Source of the DNA: Pinus tabuliformis
Lineage: Eukaryota > Streptophyta > Pinopsida > Pinales > Pinaceae
Direction of reading: 5' to 3'
Length of the DNA: 64,000 nt
Assembly: GCA_031772625.1 (NCBI GenBank)
Contig: CM062815.1
Span: 607,555,918-607,619,917, forward strand
A model generated the notes under the pieces. The model saw only the letters and a list, made by a program, of their open reading frames with translations. It had not been told where the DNA came from and made no database searches. A program made the translations under genes and the position numbers. Shown here one piece after another: positions 55,151 to 64,000 of the stretch (positions within the stretch are counted from its first letter, which is position 1; each line of letters starts with the position of its first letter).

Positions 55151-57334
55151 GGTTGTATCATCTGTTATAGCTCTATTATCACTTCTTCTTTGATGTTTAC
55201 CACAGCACTTGAGTGACATCTATGTCGTTTTCCATCTGTCCCACTGGGTTACCAATCATTATCTGGAACTCACTCTAGTGTTTCTTCTAGCCCATGGTAT
55301 TCACCCATGTCGTCCACAGAAATTTTACCTGGTTCTTCACTTACGGATACTAAACAGTTTGATCCATCAAGTCAATATCAAGCTGGTCCATCTGGTTACC
55401 ATCTAATGTACCCACTTAAGACTAGATTACTTCCATATGGAGAACAATATGTACAATCTTCTTATTCTCCATACTCTTAGGGGCCACCATATGTCAGTAT
55501 ACCGTCATCTTTAGGTCCAAATTATTCTGGAATGACTGTTTGTTAATGGCAACCTACAATGCATGTTCAAACAAGGCTTGTGCATCCATCACAACCAATA
55601 CAACGTGTTTCATCCATACCTACTATGTCTGTCGTTACAACTTTACCACAGTCGCAAGCTCAGTTGATTGTATCTCAACCTTTGCAAGTTGATCCTTCAA
55701 CCTCTTACCCTGAATTTTCAGGTCTACAGACTCAGTCTTCTCAGGCTGTTTTACAACAACCATTTGTGGTTGGAATCCAACAGCCTTAGGCTAGTTTACC
55801 ATTAACTTGAATGACTCAGACTTATATTGGTCCAATTTATCCACAACCTAGTCAAACTTATACTAGTGGGAAACAACCATTGTATCAACAACCATGGCAG
55901 CCACAATACAAACAACAACAATTCCAATAGTACCAAACTTATCCTGGACTTGGTCAACAAGCCTATGCTAGTTTTGGTCAATAGCAAATTTATCATCATT
56001 CCCAACAACAACCTTATACTGGATATGCTCAACAAAACTACCCCTATCAAGGTTACCAACAGTAGATTCCTTATGCTGGTATGCAAAGGCCTACTACCCA
56101 AGAAATTCCATCTTACTCTAGTTACGCTCAATTCAACCTAAACTAACAATTGCCTTTTGTCGCAACACTTGAATTACCGGATTTAAATCGGCTTACCATT
56201 GATCCCATTATTTATTCATCTTAGTGGTCGGTGATTCAACACAAATTGCCTTCTAATATTCCTAAGTTCAATGGAAACCCTGGAGAAGATCCATCCAATC
56301 ATGTTATGACTTTTCATTTATGGTGTTCATCCAACTCCCTAAATGATGATTTCGTAAGACTACATCTTTTCCAACGATCGCTCACTGGTCTAGCTGCAAA
56401 GTGGTATATTGAATTACCACGAGTTTCATTTGATAACTTCAGAACCTTAGCCAGTACATTTTTAGCCCATTTTTAGTTACCCATTAGATATGAAACTGGA
56501 AAGGAACTGTTGACCAACTTTAAACAGACCACTACTAGTCACATTTCTGATCATATTCATGATTGGCATCATCGTCGTTGAATGGTAAAAACTTTTGCTC
56601 CTGATCAGCTTTTAGCTAAGTGGTTTATTAAATCCTTATTTCCATTTATCTCCGAGGATGTGGCTAAAGGAGGAGTTGTTACTGAAGAGCAAGTAATTTC
56701 TCATGCTCGATACTTAGACTTGATTTACACCCAGTCTAGAATGCTCTATGATAAGATTCAAAATGCACCTAGACCAACTTTTACTGTTCCACCACCTCCA
56801 TCTAGTAAGGAGTCTCATGCCAGTGATGGTGTGATAGGTTCTTTAAGCAGTCAAACAACTAGTAGACCTTCTAGTCAAACACTTGCTATTTCAAATCAAA
56901 CCTCTAATACACCTGATAATACACTTGCTTCCGAAATAAATGTCATGTCATCTGAAAAAGGTAAAAATGAAAAGCAACCTGGAAGCAAGAAAAAGGGGAA
57001 AACCAAAAAGAAACAAAATTCTCCCCCTCAAGAGAAATCATCTGATTCCTCTTCTCCGGCTAGGAAACCTCGTTACCCATGTTTAATTTGTAATGAGGAG
57101 CACTTTACGCGAGATTTTCCTCACCACTCTAAAGTCTCAAAACTTCTTAAGACTTCTAGTACATCCGTTGTGTTGACAGACCCTTTTCCAAACCCAGAGA
57201 CTCATTTGGTTGCTACAGATCATGCTTCCACTTCACAAGTGCTTATGCTATCTGCCACTAAGCCTAAGACTAATGTTTTGGTGACTACACGAAGTAAATA
57301 TTATGGTAATCCACCATTTTCATCGAATAAGTAG
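55151..57334 (+). pseudogene. gag of element F
   Basis: Gln/Pro/Tyr-rich low-complexity part (55559-56140, one frame with several TAG/TAA), then the gag domain: LPSNIPKFNGNPGEDPSNHV (about 56245), FQRSLTGLAAKWYIELPRVS (about 56370-56440), FRTLASTFLAHF, then after two stops MVKTFAPDQLLAKWFIKSLF. A basic linker (KGKTKKKQNS, about 56995) and a single zinc-knuckle remnant CLICNEEHFTRDF (about 57080), whose last Cys is Phe. Everything from 55559 to 57334 is in one frame, which continues into the protease/integrase fusion after TAG at 57332. Confidence 0.8.
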
Positions 57335-58350
57335 GCTATAGATCAACCCAATACTTCAACTTTGACTTCGTCTGACTCCATTCCACCACCCATTGCACCA
57401 GAGTTAACAATAAAACCACCTAAGGGAGTTGTTCATAAATCTACATTCAACCCTCAAGCTCGAGCAGTGCAAAACTACAACATAGTAGAATACTTAGCTC
57501 AGTCACCTTCTTCTATGTCGACACTTGAGGTGCTTCAAAATTGTCCCTATTTTACGAAATGGGTTGAGGTGATGCCTACATTAAACAACAATGGTGAGAT
57601 AGCTGCACTTTTTTTCTTCAATCATGTTATTGCACGGTTTGGTGTACCACAAGCTGTAGTTACAGATCATGGTTTGTATTTTCACAATCACATGATGACT
57701 AAATTAACTACCAAGTTAGGACTCTCACATGATAGTTCTACTCCTTATTATCCACAGGCTAATGGACAAGTTGAATCCATCAACAAAGTCCTTAAGCAAA
57801 TGCTTCAACGAATGATAGGAGTTCACAAACAAAACTGGCATTTGATCCTGTACTCAGCTTTGTGGGCTTACTGAACCTTGGTAAGAAACACAACTAGATT
57901 CACACCTTTCCAATTGGTGTATGGTCTTGAGGCAATCTTGCTAATACAATGTGAGATTTCATCACTAAAACTCACAATTGACTTGTTACCTGACACTTCT
58001 GATGAGGAAGCACATTTCTTAGAACTCATCCATCTAGATGAAACACGTCGTGAAGCCGCATTGGCCAATGAAGCACATAATAAATGAATTAAGGCACAGT
58101 ATGACCACAATGTCAAGCCTCGCATATTCTCAGAAGAAGACCTGGTCTTGCTTTATGATCAGGAAGCGATAAATTAGGAACATGAAAATTTGAACCACTA
58201 TGGATGGGCCCCTATATTTTCAAGCGTGTTTCGGCAAAAGGCACTTATGAGTTGGTTGATTATGATGGAATTCCATTATTGCAGCCCCAAAATAGGCTCT
58301 ATCTTAAACGTTACTATGCTTTATTGTGCATAGTAAAAACACTGTATATA
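57335..58350 (+). pseudogene. protease start fused to integrase by deletion, element F
   Basis: Same frame as gag. 57440-57542 reads the pre-protease segment (VQNYNIVEYLAQSPSSMSTL), then at about 57543-57552 jumps without a stop into integrase core YFTKWVEVMPTLNN. Second-Asp region VVTDHGLYFHN and Glu region YYPQANGQVESINKVLK are intact. The first-Asp segment lies in the deleted part. A stop at 57872, then FTPFQLVYGLEAILLIQCEI and, beyond a frameshift at about 58170, WMGPYIFKRVSAKGTYELVD (GPY motif). The protease body, RT and RNase H are all missing. Confidence 0.85.
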
Positions 58351-58430
58351 TGCTTTGATTGCGTGTGTGTGTCATAGTGTGACTTTTTGAGTTTTTATGT
58401 GGTTAGTAATCCACTTTGCATTTCTTGCAG

Positions 58431-58856
58431 ATGTCGAAATCTTTGGAACCATTTGTTGGTTATGCCGATGGTGCTAGTCGTAGTACGCAGAACCTATCCT
58501 TTGCAACATGGGCCATATTCGCTCCAAGTGGTGAGTTAGTGAGTTTTCAAGGGATTTGTATCGGTTGTTCTACGAACAATATTGTTAATTATAGCACATT
58601 GATCGAACTCCTCTCTGATGCCATTTCACTTGGCATTTGTCAAATCATCATTAGGCTAGACTAACAACTTGTCGTACTACAACTTATGAAAGTTTATACC
58701 ATTCTAAATCCAACTATTCATCATATATTCCTTAGAGTTCATCTCTTGGAAAGATATTTTGATTACATTCAATATCAACACATTTCCATAAACTTTAACA
58801 CATTGACTGATTCTTTAGTGAATTACGTGTTAAATAGACATTTACGACATATGTAA
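58431..58856 (+). pseudogene. second RNase H-like domain downstream of integrase, element F
   Basis: From ATG at 58431 (MSKSLEPFVGYADGASRSTQ) to TAA at 58854 with one in-frame stop (58662-58664). Fold signature: GYADGAS (first Asp), TNNIVNYSTLIELLSDA, IIRLD-QLVVLQLM (third acidic motif), then FDYIQYQHISINFNTLTDSL. This resembles the archaeal-type RNase H (aRNH) known from Tat-branch elements. The expected Glu before YxxLIELL reads Asn, so the domain looks inactive. A TTTCTTGCAG splice-acceptor-like run immediately precedes the ATG. Confidence 0.7.
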
Positions 58857-59030
58857 AGAGTAAATTTTCAATTCACATCAACAGTTGAATAGGATTACAC
58901 ATAACCATACAAAAACACTGAAAGTAAAATAGATAAATGTTCAAAGTTTTTACAAAAATTGTGTCAAAGACATGTTGGTCATCTGACCTCAAAACCTAAA
59001 AATGCATACAGTAAATCATCCTAAGTAGAT
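58857..59030. other. gap between sense and antisense coding, element F
   Basis: AT-rich, nothing recognised. Confidence 0.4.
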
Positions 59031-60316
59031 CTAATGATGCTCATGATAATAGGTCACTGCCTGAGCTATCATGCGCAATAGACTCATCCAACAGCTAGGT
59101 ACACCAATAGTATGGCGCTGTAGTCTCATTGGTAACTCCTTGATTCGAACATCGGGTATACTGAGGGTTAACCCCTGTATATGATGCTGCAACTCACTAT
59201 TGTCTGGATTAGATCTAAATCCTGGAGAAATACTCTTCCAACATTTCTCCACGTTGGTTCACCCGCCTCCTGTTGATGACCCATTGGTCGAATAATGGCA
59301 ACATCTGTATACATGAGAACATCTTTAGTTTAGTCTTGGAAACATCAAAAACACAAAAACATGTAAAAACTAAAAAAATAAAAAATACATGGTCAAAACA
59401 ATTTACCTATAGCACCCCATTGAGCACCCATTGGTAATCTAAAATCTGGATCTCTACAAAAATCCATCCTTGCATATGGATGCTTCTCTATGACAATATG
59501 TTGTCCACGGAGCCAACTGAAGAATGCGGTAGAAAATGAGATTGATGACTAACCAGCATGTCTAGCCATCAAATCTACCCATCTCTGCATTTGTGGATCT
59601 CTAGGACCAACTAAACTCAGTGTCACATGCTGAGGTTGCATCAATGGAATTCTATCCAAAGTAAAAGCGATCAAGATCGATCCATAGCTGAAATTTTTCA
59701 TCTTACTACTTTTTACTTTAGTCAGTTGCTTTTTCATCAAAGAGAATACTGCCTCACACCAATTGAACATAGTTGGCTTGAGACACTCGAGCACATACTA
59801 CATGTATGATCTATTTGTGACATGAAGTGTCACATTACCCACCAGCTTTGCGATAGTAAAGAGGATTGTTTGCAAGGGCATATCATGAACATCCCTAATG
59901 TTTATCTTTCCATCTTTACTAGGTTGTGTACCTGGCTAGTAGAATTGTTGAATGTAGTCCCTTGCTGATTCACCCCCACGGGAAGAACTTGAAAGAGAAA
60001 TGGGGGCACCACATCTTGACAATCCTGTGAGAAAGTAAATATCATCGATCAATATAGGGAGCAGTTTGTCCCTTATGTGAAAAACCTTTTCCACTGGACC
60101 CCATGAATGAACCAAGAACTGCAATAGTTATAACTGGTGCCTCATCCTGGATAACCTGAAATATTTGAGTAACCCACAATATCTAAGGGCCTCAATAGTA
60201 CCAGGATCATTTAGGGAAACCATATCCTATTCTTCATGTTCTCTTTCATGCCACGTGATAGCCATTCTAATCTGATCAAAGTCTGAGATCACACCATAGG
60301 CTTATTTAGGATCCAT
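59031..60316 (-). pseudogene. antisense ORF between pol and 3' LTR, element F
   Basis: On minus, one frame reads from ATG at 60316 to 59407 with about seven stops and no frameshift: YGVISDFDQIRMAITWHERE, LRYCGLLKYFRLSRMRHQL, FLVHSWGPVEKVFHIRDKLL, DIYFLTGLSRCGAPISL, VLECLKPTMFNWCEAVFSLM, LIAFTLDRIPLMQPQHVTLS. The helical His/Leu/Trp-rich style recalls plant mobile-domain-like proteins. Retand/Ogre-type elements are known to carry an antisense ORF here. A candidate 102-bp intron (59305-59406) and second exon follow; a 73-codon open stretch (59252-59031) lies in an adjacent frame. Function unknown. Confidence 0.6.
59305..59406 (-). other. candidate intron in F's antisense ORF
   Basis: On minus ATAG|GTAAATTG opens and GTATACAG|ATGTTG closes a 102-bp AT-rich stretch. 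Without splicing the frame hits TGA five codons on. With it, the frame stays open for another 45 codons. AT-rich body and length fit plant introns. Not proven. Confidence 0.45.
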
Positions 60317-62439
60317 TTCATGTAAAAAAATGAAGAGATTTTGGGTAGAAATGATGAATCAAATTTCTAAATTGCACCCAAGCACCCCTGATCTTTAGAT
60401 AGTGCGATGAAAAGTAGTTTCCCTTCTGTTTTCCTGTTCTGCAGCACAATTTTCAATGCACAAGTGTGCATTGATCGTAGGGCGTGATATATTTACCCTA
60501 GGGACCCCAAAACCCTAAAAATTTTGCCTGAAATTGAAAAATAATGACCTTAAATGAAAGAGAATAGGTAGATCTCCTACCTAGTCCTGATGACACAAAG
60601 AATGATCCACAGAATCTCCCATAATCAGCTGTTGAATTTTGAGGTAAAAAACTGGTTCAGAGCACAAAACTGAATGGTAAATGTCAAATGGTAAAATGAC
60701 TTGGTAAATTCTTGTTTTATGGTTATTTCATGTTCATTAAATGAATAAACTATAGTTTTTACCTATTTTTACCAATGAAACAGGTATGTTTAATCCGTTT
60801 GGTGGTTCTTTGAGCAAGTTTACAGCTGGCATAGTGAATTTGACGTGCATGATCTTAAAATGTACTTTTGATCAGAAAGCATACTTTTATCTCTTTTTCG
60901 AGCTTTATTAAACATCAAAAAAGGAAACCCCCTAGAGTCCTCTTTCAGTGCTTTTTAGACTCTCAAAATATGAAATGATTGTCCTGTGCTTGTCCTTTTC
61001 AGCTCGTAAATGGATTGGAAATGACATCTACTTAGTATAAGTTTAACCCTTTTCCAAACTGAGATAGATTACTTACAAAAAAAGAATACGTTGATCGAAC
61101 ATGGTCAATATGTTCTCTCTTGTATTATTTTACACTTTTTTAGACTTGAGAGAAAAATTTACGAAAAAGAGCTTGTGGATTTTTCTTTTTGTCCCTTTTC
61201 AAACTCTCTAAACATGAAAAGGATCGAGTTCTCATTGTCGTTAAAATCATTAAAGCATCAAATAGTGACAAACTTTTCCATCATGACAAGACCGAGTTTC
61301 ACCTTTGCTAGACTCGTTAAAACATCACATAGCGATGGATTCACCCGAAGGGTAGAATTATACATCAAGCATATGTTATCCTCCTCAAGCTTGTTAAAAA
61401 ATAAAGAGGTACTGGTCAACAATGACTGGGGAAAATGGGAAAAGGGATAAATCACTTTATGGTAGCAAGTCACTCTTGAACATGACACTTTCACTTCATC
61501 TCTGTGACTATTTGGGTTGGGTTATCTGCTTGATGGTTATCATACCTATGGTCTATCACACCATCCATCACTTTGGTTTTGGGTCAATGCTACCAATTCA
61601 TTCAGTGTCGCCGACATGTTCAAGAGAAGTCATTTAGTAAAATTCACCCTTTATAATACTCATAAACCTTCACTTTCATGATCACCATGCCTGAACATTG
61701 TGTCATCAGTCACATATTGTCTTCGAAATCACTACACTCGTTCTGTGTCGTTGATGGGAGATACATCAAGGCCCTCCTGTGACGAGTCGCTTCTTGTCAA
61801 CATCAACACATTATCCAGGAAGTTGACTTAGAAACACCCTTCTAGTACCTTGAGGCTTGCATACATCAATGGAAAGTTTCTCGCTTCTGGCAACAGGTTG
61901 ACATCACAGGCCTTCGACCGAAATAATTTGTATGGTGTTCGACATCAAAACATCTATTCACACCATGCAGAATCTACTGTAGTACCTTGAGAATCATTAT
62001 CATTATTGGTGATTTCTCTCGCATCTATTAACAACTTACATCATTGGCTGGTAATCAGATGATGTCTTCCCATGCTTGACTTCAGATCACATTTTCACAT
62101 GGTTAGAATCGTACTTACGCAAAAGATTGGACGAGATAGAGGACCCCAGATCTAGTTTCATCCATCTGGGATATGATTTTAGGAGAGTGCTAAATCATCT
62201 GTATGATGGATTTACATAGATAGTCATCTTATCATGGATCTATATCTGTAGACGACTATATGATTTATATGATCAGCATGGGTATGCCTTCCCTCAGTAA
62301 TTCATGAAAAATTCAAAGATATCATGATATTATGTATTGTAATTGATGTAGGTCACCGTCTGCTTCAGATCCTCCTCATCACATCATAAAGCATATCACT
62401 CAACATTATCATTTTTTACTTCATGCTTTAGGGGGTAGC
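60317..62439 (+). other. 3' untranslated region of element F
   Basis: About 2.1 kb before the polypurine tract TTAGGGGGTAGC (62428-62439). Contains loosely repeated wording such as CTCGTTAAAACATCA / CGTTAAAATCATTAAAGCATCA (61235-61335), perhaps an eroded tandem repeat. Frames such as 61091-61450 have no recognisable domain. Confidence 0.5.
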
Positions 62440-63263
62440 TGTTACAGGTCTATTTGGGCACATCACTCCTGACAATCAAATTAGTGTAAATAGGGTCTAT
62501 CAAACTCTAATTCATTTTCTACATGCCCTAGACATGCCACCTCATTGAGTGCTTTCATCCATGAGAGTTTCCTAACTTCAAACGCTTCTTAAGTGCTTCC
62601 TTGGGTCACCAAGGCACCCCTAGTCAGGGTTAAGTGCTCTGCAGAGCTAGTAGCCTCATTCAAAGCTACGTTGCAGAGCACCTAAGCACACTCAAGCTTG
62701 CACTGGGCAAGAATCCTCGAAATGTTCATTGGATCCTGCGTATATTCCTCCTTTCTAGAGCCTTCTAGAAGGAACCCAACTCCTAATATATCAAGATAAG
62801 CTCAACTTAGGATAGCCTTGGATCATCTAATTCTCTATCCTCTCATTCCTTTGAACATGGAAACTAATCATCCAATTATGGAAAACAATTCAATTCCATA
62901 TTAATGACAAAACCACTTGCATTCATCTATAAATTGGCCTCCCATCATAGAGCCAGGGAGCTTCGATATTATAGAGAAATATTGTTGGTTTAGAGACTTG
63001 AAATCATTTTCAATGTAATGTTATGTTGCTGGATTGATTTTGCTATTGGTGTGATGAGGGCTTGGAATAAGTTGTATGAGTGACACGAGATCGAACCACA
63101 TTGGGTGTAACTTCTCCTTCTATCAATCAATAAAGTTGTTTGTTCCTTTTCCAATACTTTTGTCTATATCTATGATGAATGTATGTTCAAATGTTGTTGA
63201 TTCCATTTGTTTGCAATAAATAGATGATATTCTTTGATTGTTGTTGTCTTTTGTTTATGTTGG
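62440..63263 (+). repeat. 3' LTR of element F, right-truncated
   Basis: Begins TGTTACAGGT after the polypurine tract and matches 37842-38612 (with about 80 bp more near the start). The match stops at TTATGTTGGT (63254-63264), about 190 bp before the LTR's expected end. TATAAAT at 62928-62934. Confidence 0.82.
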
Positions 63264-64000
63264 TGTTACAGGGAAAAGTGTCTATGCAAAACTGCTAATC
63301 CCACTAAGGCTAGTGGCTACCTTAGAAACAAACAAAGTAAAGACTACTTTCGTTTTCCTTTATGAAAGATAGATGGGAGAAGAATAAAGGAGACCAACCT
63401 TTGTCTTGCGCTTGTCTCCTTGCTCGATTCCTCTCTCTTCCGATAGTCCTTTGCTGCTTGCTTCCTTGTAAACCCAGCTTCATAGAGTACCTGTAGAATC
63501 AAAGCAGCACAATACTATATGAGAACATGGATCTATTATCATAAACAATCTAGGGTCAGAAGTAAATTGACCATACAAATGCGTAAAACATGAATCACAC
63601 AAGAGTATGGAGGAAAACTTGAATAGCTTTATTGATAATCAAGAAAGAGCCAAGAGAGTTACAACCAGTTTTTCTGATCCAGCATCATCCTCTCAGCAAG
63701 AAGAAGCCCTTCTTCACCTCATGACAAGCTTAGATCACCCAACACTATGATCTCACACCAACAAACCAACAGCAATTCCTTACAAGATGCAAAATTACAG
63801 CCTCTGGATCTTTGGGATGAGGGATCCATAAATAGATGTCTGTAAGGGAGATGAGTCAGCTTGTGATTTGATTAGTGTCTTCCCTCTTATAGTTCTTGCT
63901 TCCACTTGGAGATTGATGATCTCTTACTCATTCCTGGTCGAATTCAGAGAGGCAAGTGTCACAGGAGAAGTTTTTGGAAGATTCCATGCTTTTCCACCTC
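63264..64000. other. unidentified sequence interrupting F's 3' LTR
   Basis: Begins TGTTACAGGG, possibly the TG end of another LTR running off the window. AATAAAGC on minus near 63628-63634 (polyadenylation-like) hints at minus orientation. No coding motif. No partner copy here, so it cannot be confirmed. Confidence 0.35.

Larger units (their letters stand above)
37842..63263 (+). mobile_element. Ty3/gypsy element F (Ogre/Tat-like), host of G and H
   Basis: 5' LTR 37842-38802 and truncated 3' LTR 62440-63263 are direct repeats. The PBS is at 38806, and a classic tract TTAGGGGGTAGC precedes the 3' LTR. Internal order on +: leader (interrupted by copia G), gag, protease start fused to integrase, second RNase H-like domain, then an antisense ORF. 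PR body, RT and RNase H are deleted. The tRNA-Arg-like PBS, extra RNase H and antisense ORF point to the Tat/Ogre/Retand branch (inference from known features of that branch). Confidence 0.88.

Noticed and set aside
61091..61637. 119- and 71-codon frames in F's 3' UTR
   Set aside because: No recognisable motif, AT-rich and overlapping on both strands.
1..64000. Host genes, rRNA, tRNA or organelle insertions
   Set aside because: No frame with a non-retroelement domain, no exon series and no RNA gene signature was recognised on either strand.

Overview
The window is plant nuclear DNA made almost entirely of LTR retrotransposons nested inside one another. I found no convincing host gene, rRNA, tRNA or CRISPR array. 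Large Ty3/gypsy elements of Tat/Athila and Ogre-like character, Ty1/copia elements with iMet-type primer sites, deep nesting and heavy decay fit the intergenic DNA of a large plant genome. A conifer or other gymnosperm is my guess, from general similarity only.

Layout, left to right. (D) 1-2740: a decayed copia polyprotein on +, cut by the window edge, with a possible 3' LTR to about 4524. 4632-4882 is an imperfect palindrome resembling a foldback/MITE. (A) 5056-33896: an old gypsy element on + with two 976-bp LTRs, a small ORF before gag, a gag with five zinc-knuckle-like motifs, a second gag-like domain between protease and RT, RT-RNase H-IN, and about 3 kb of accessory coding sequence before the 3' LTR. 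Two minus-strand elements interrupt A. B (8473-22570) sits inside A's protease with TSD TCTAC. C (26212-28967) sits inside A's integrase with TSD CTATG. B is young: its two 2,129-bp LTRs differ at roughly 30 positions by eye, its gag-pol runs in one frame with three stops, and it carries an intact 681-codon accessory ORF. C is a non-autonomous element with LTRs of about 1.2 kb and only 367 bp between them.

(E) 34100-37841: a very decayed chromovirus-like gypsy polyprotein on minus. (F) 37842 to about 63263: an Ogre/Tat-like element on + (PBS TGGCGACTCCGCTCAGGA) with gag, a protease start fused to integrase by an internal deletion, a second RNase H-like domain after integrase, and an antisense ORF before the 3' LTR. 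Inside F's leader lies copia element G (39547-53697, minus). Inside G's integrase lies copia element H (42353-51454, minus). Inside H's gag lies a 300-bp hAT-like MITE (49194-49493) with an 8-bp TSD. Removing each insertion and one TSD copy rejoins the interrupted coding sequence (A's protease, A's integrase, H's gag), which gives an order of events independent of LTR ages. 63264-64000 is a further unidentified sequence interrupting F's 3' LTR.

The genes work only as retroelement modules: capsid (gag), protease, reverse transcriptase/RNase H and integrase, plus accessory ORFs of unknown role in A, B and F. The least ordinary signals are short motifs dispersed through LTR, UTR and coding DNA of a single element (CTACAGGA in B, GCGTATACGC in H), an 11-copy 23-bp minisatellite in B's leader, the accessory ORFs, and F's unusual domain order with candidate splice sites. 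All divergence figures are by-eye counts.
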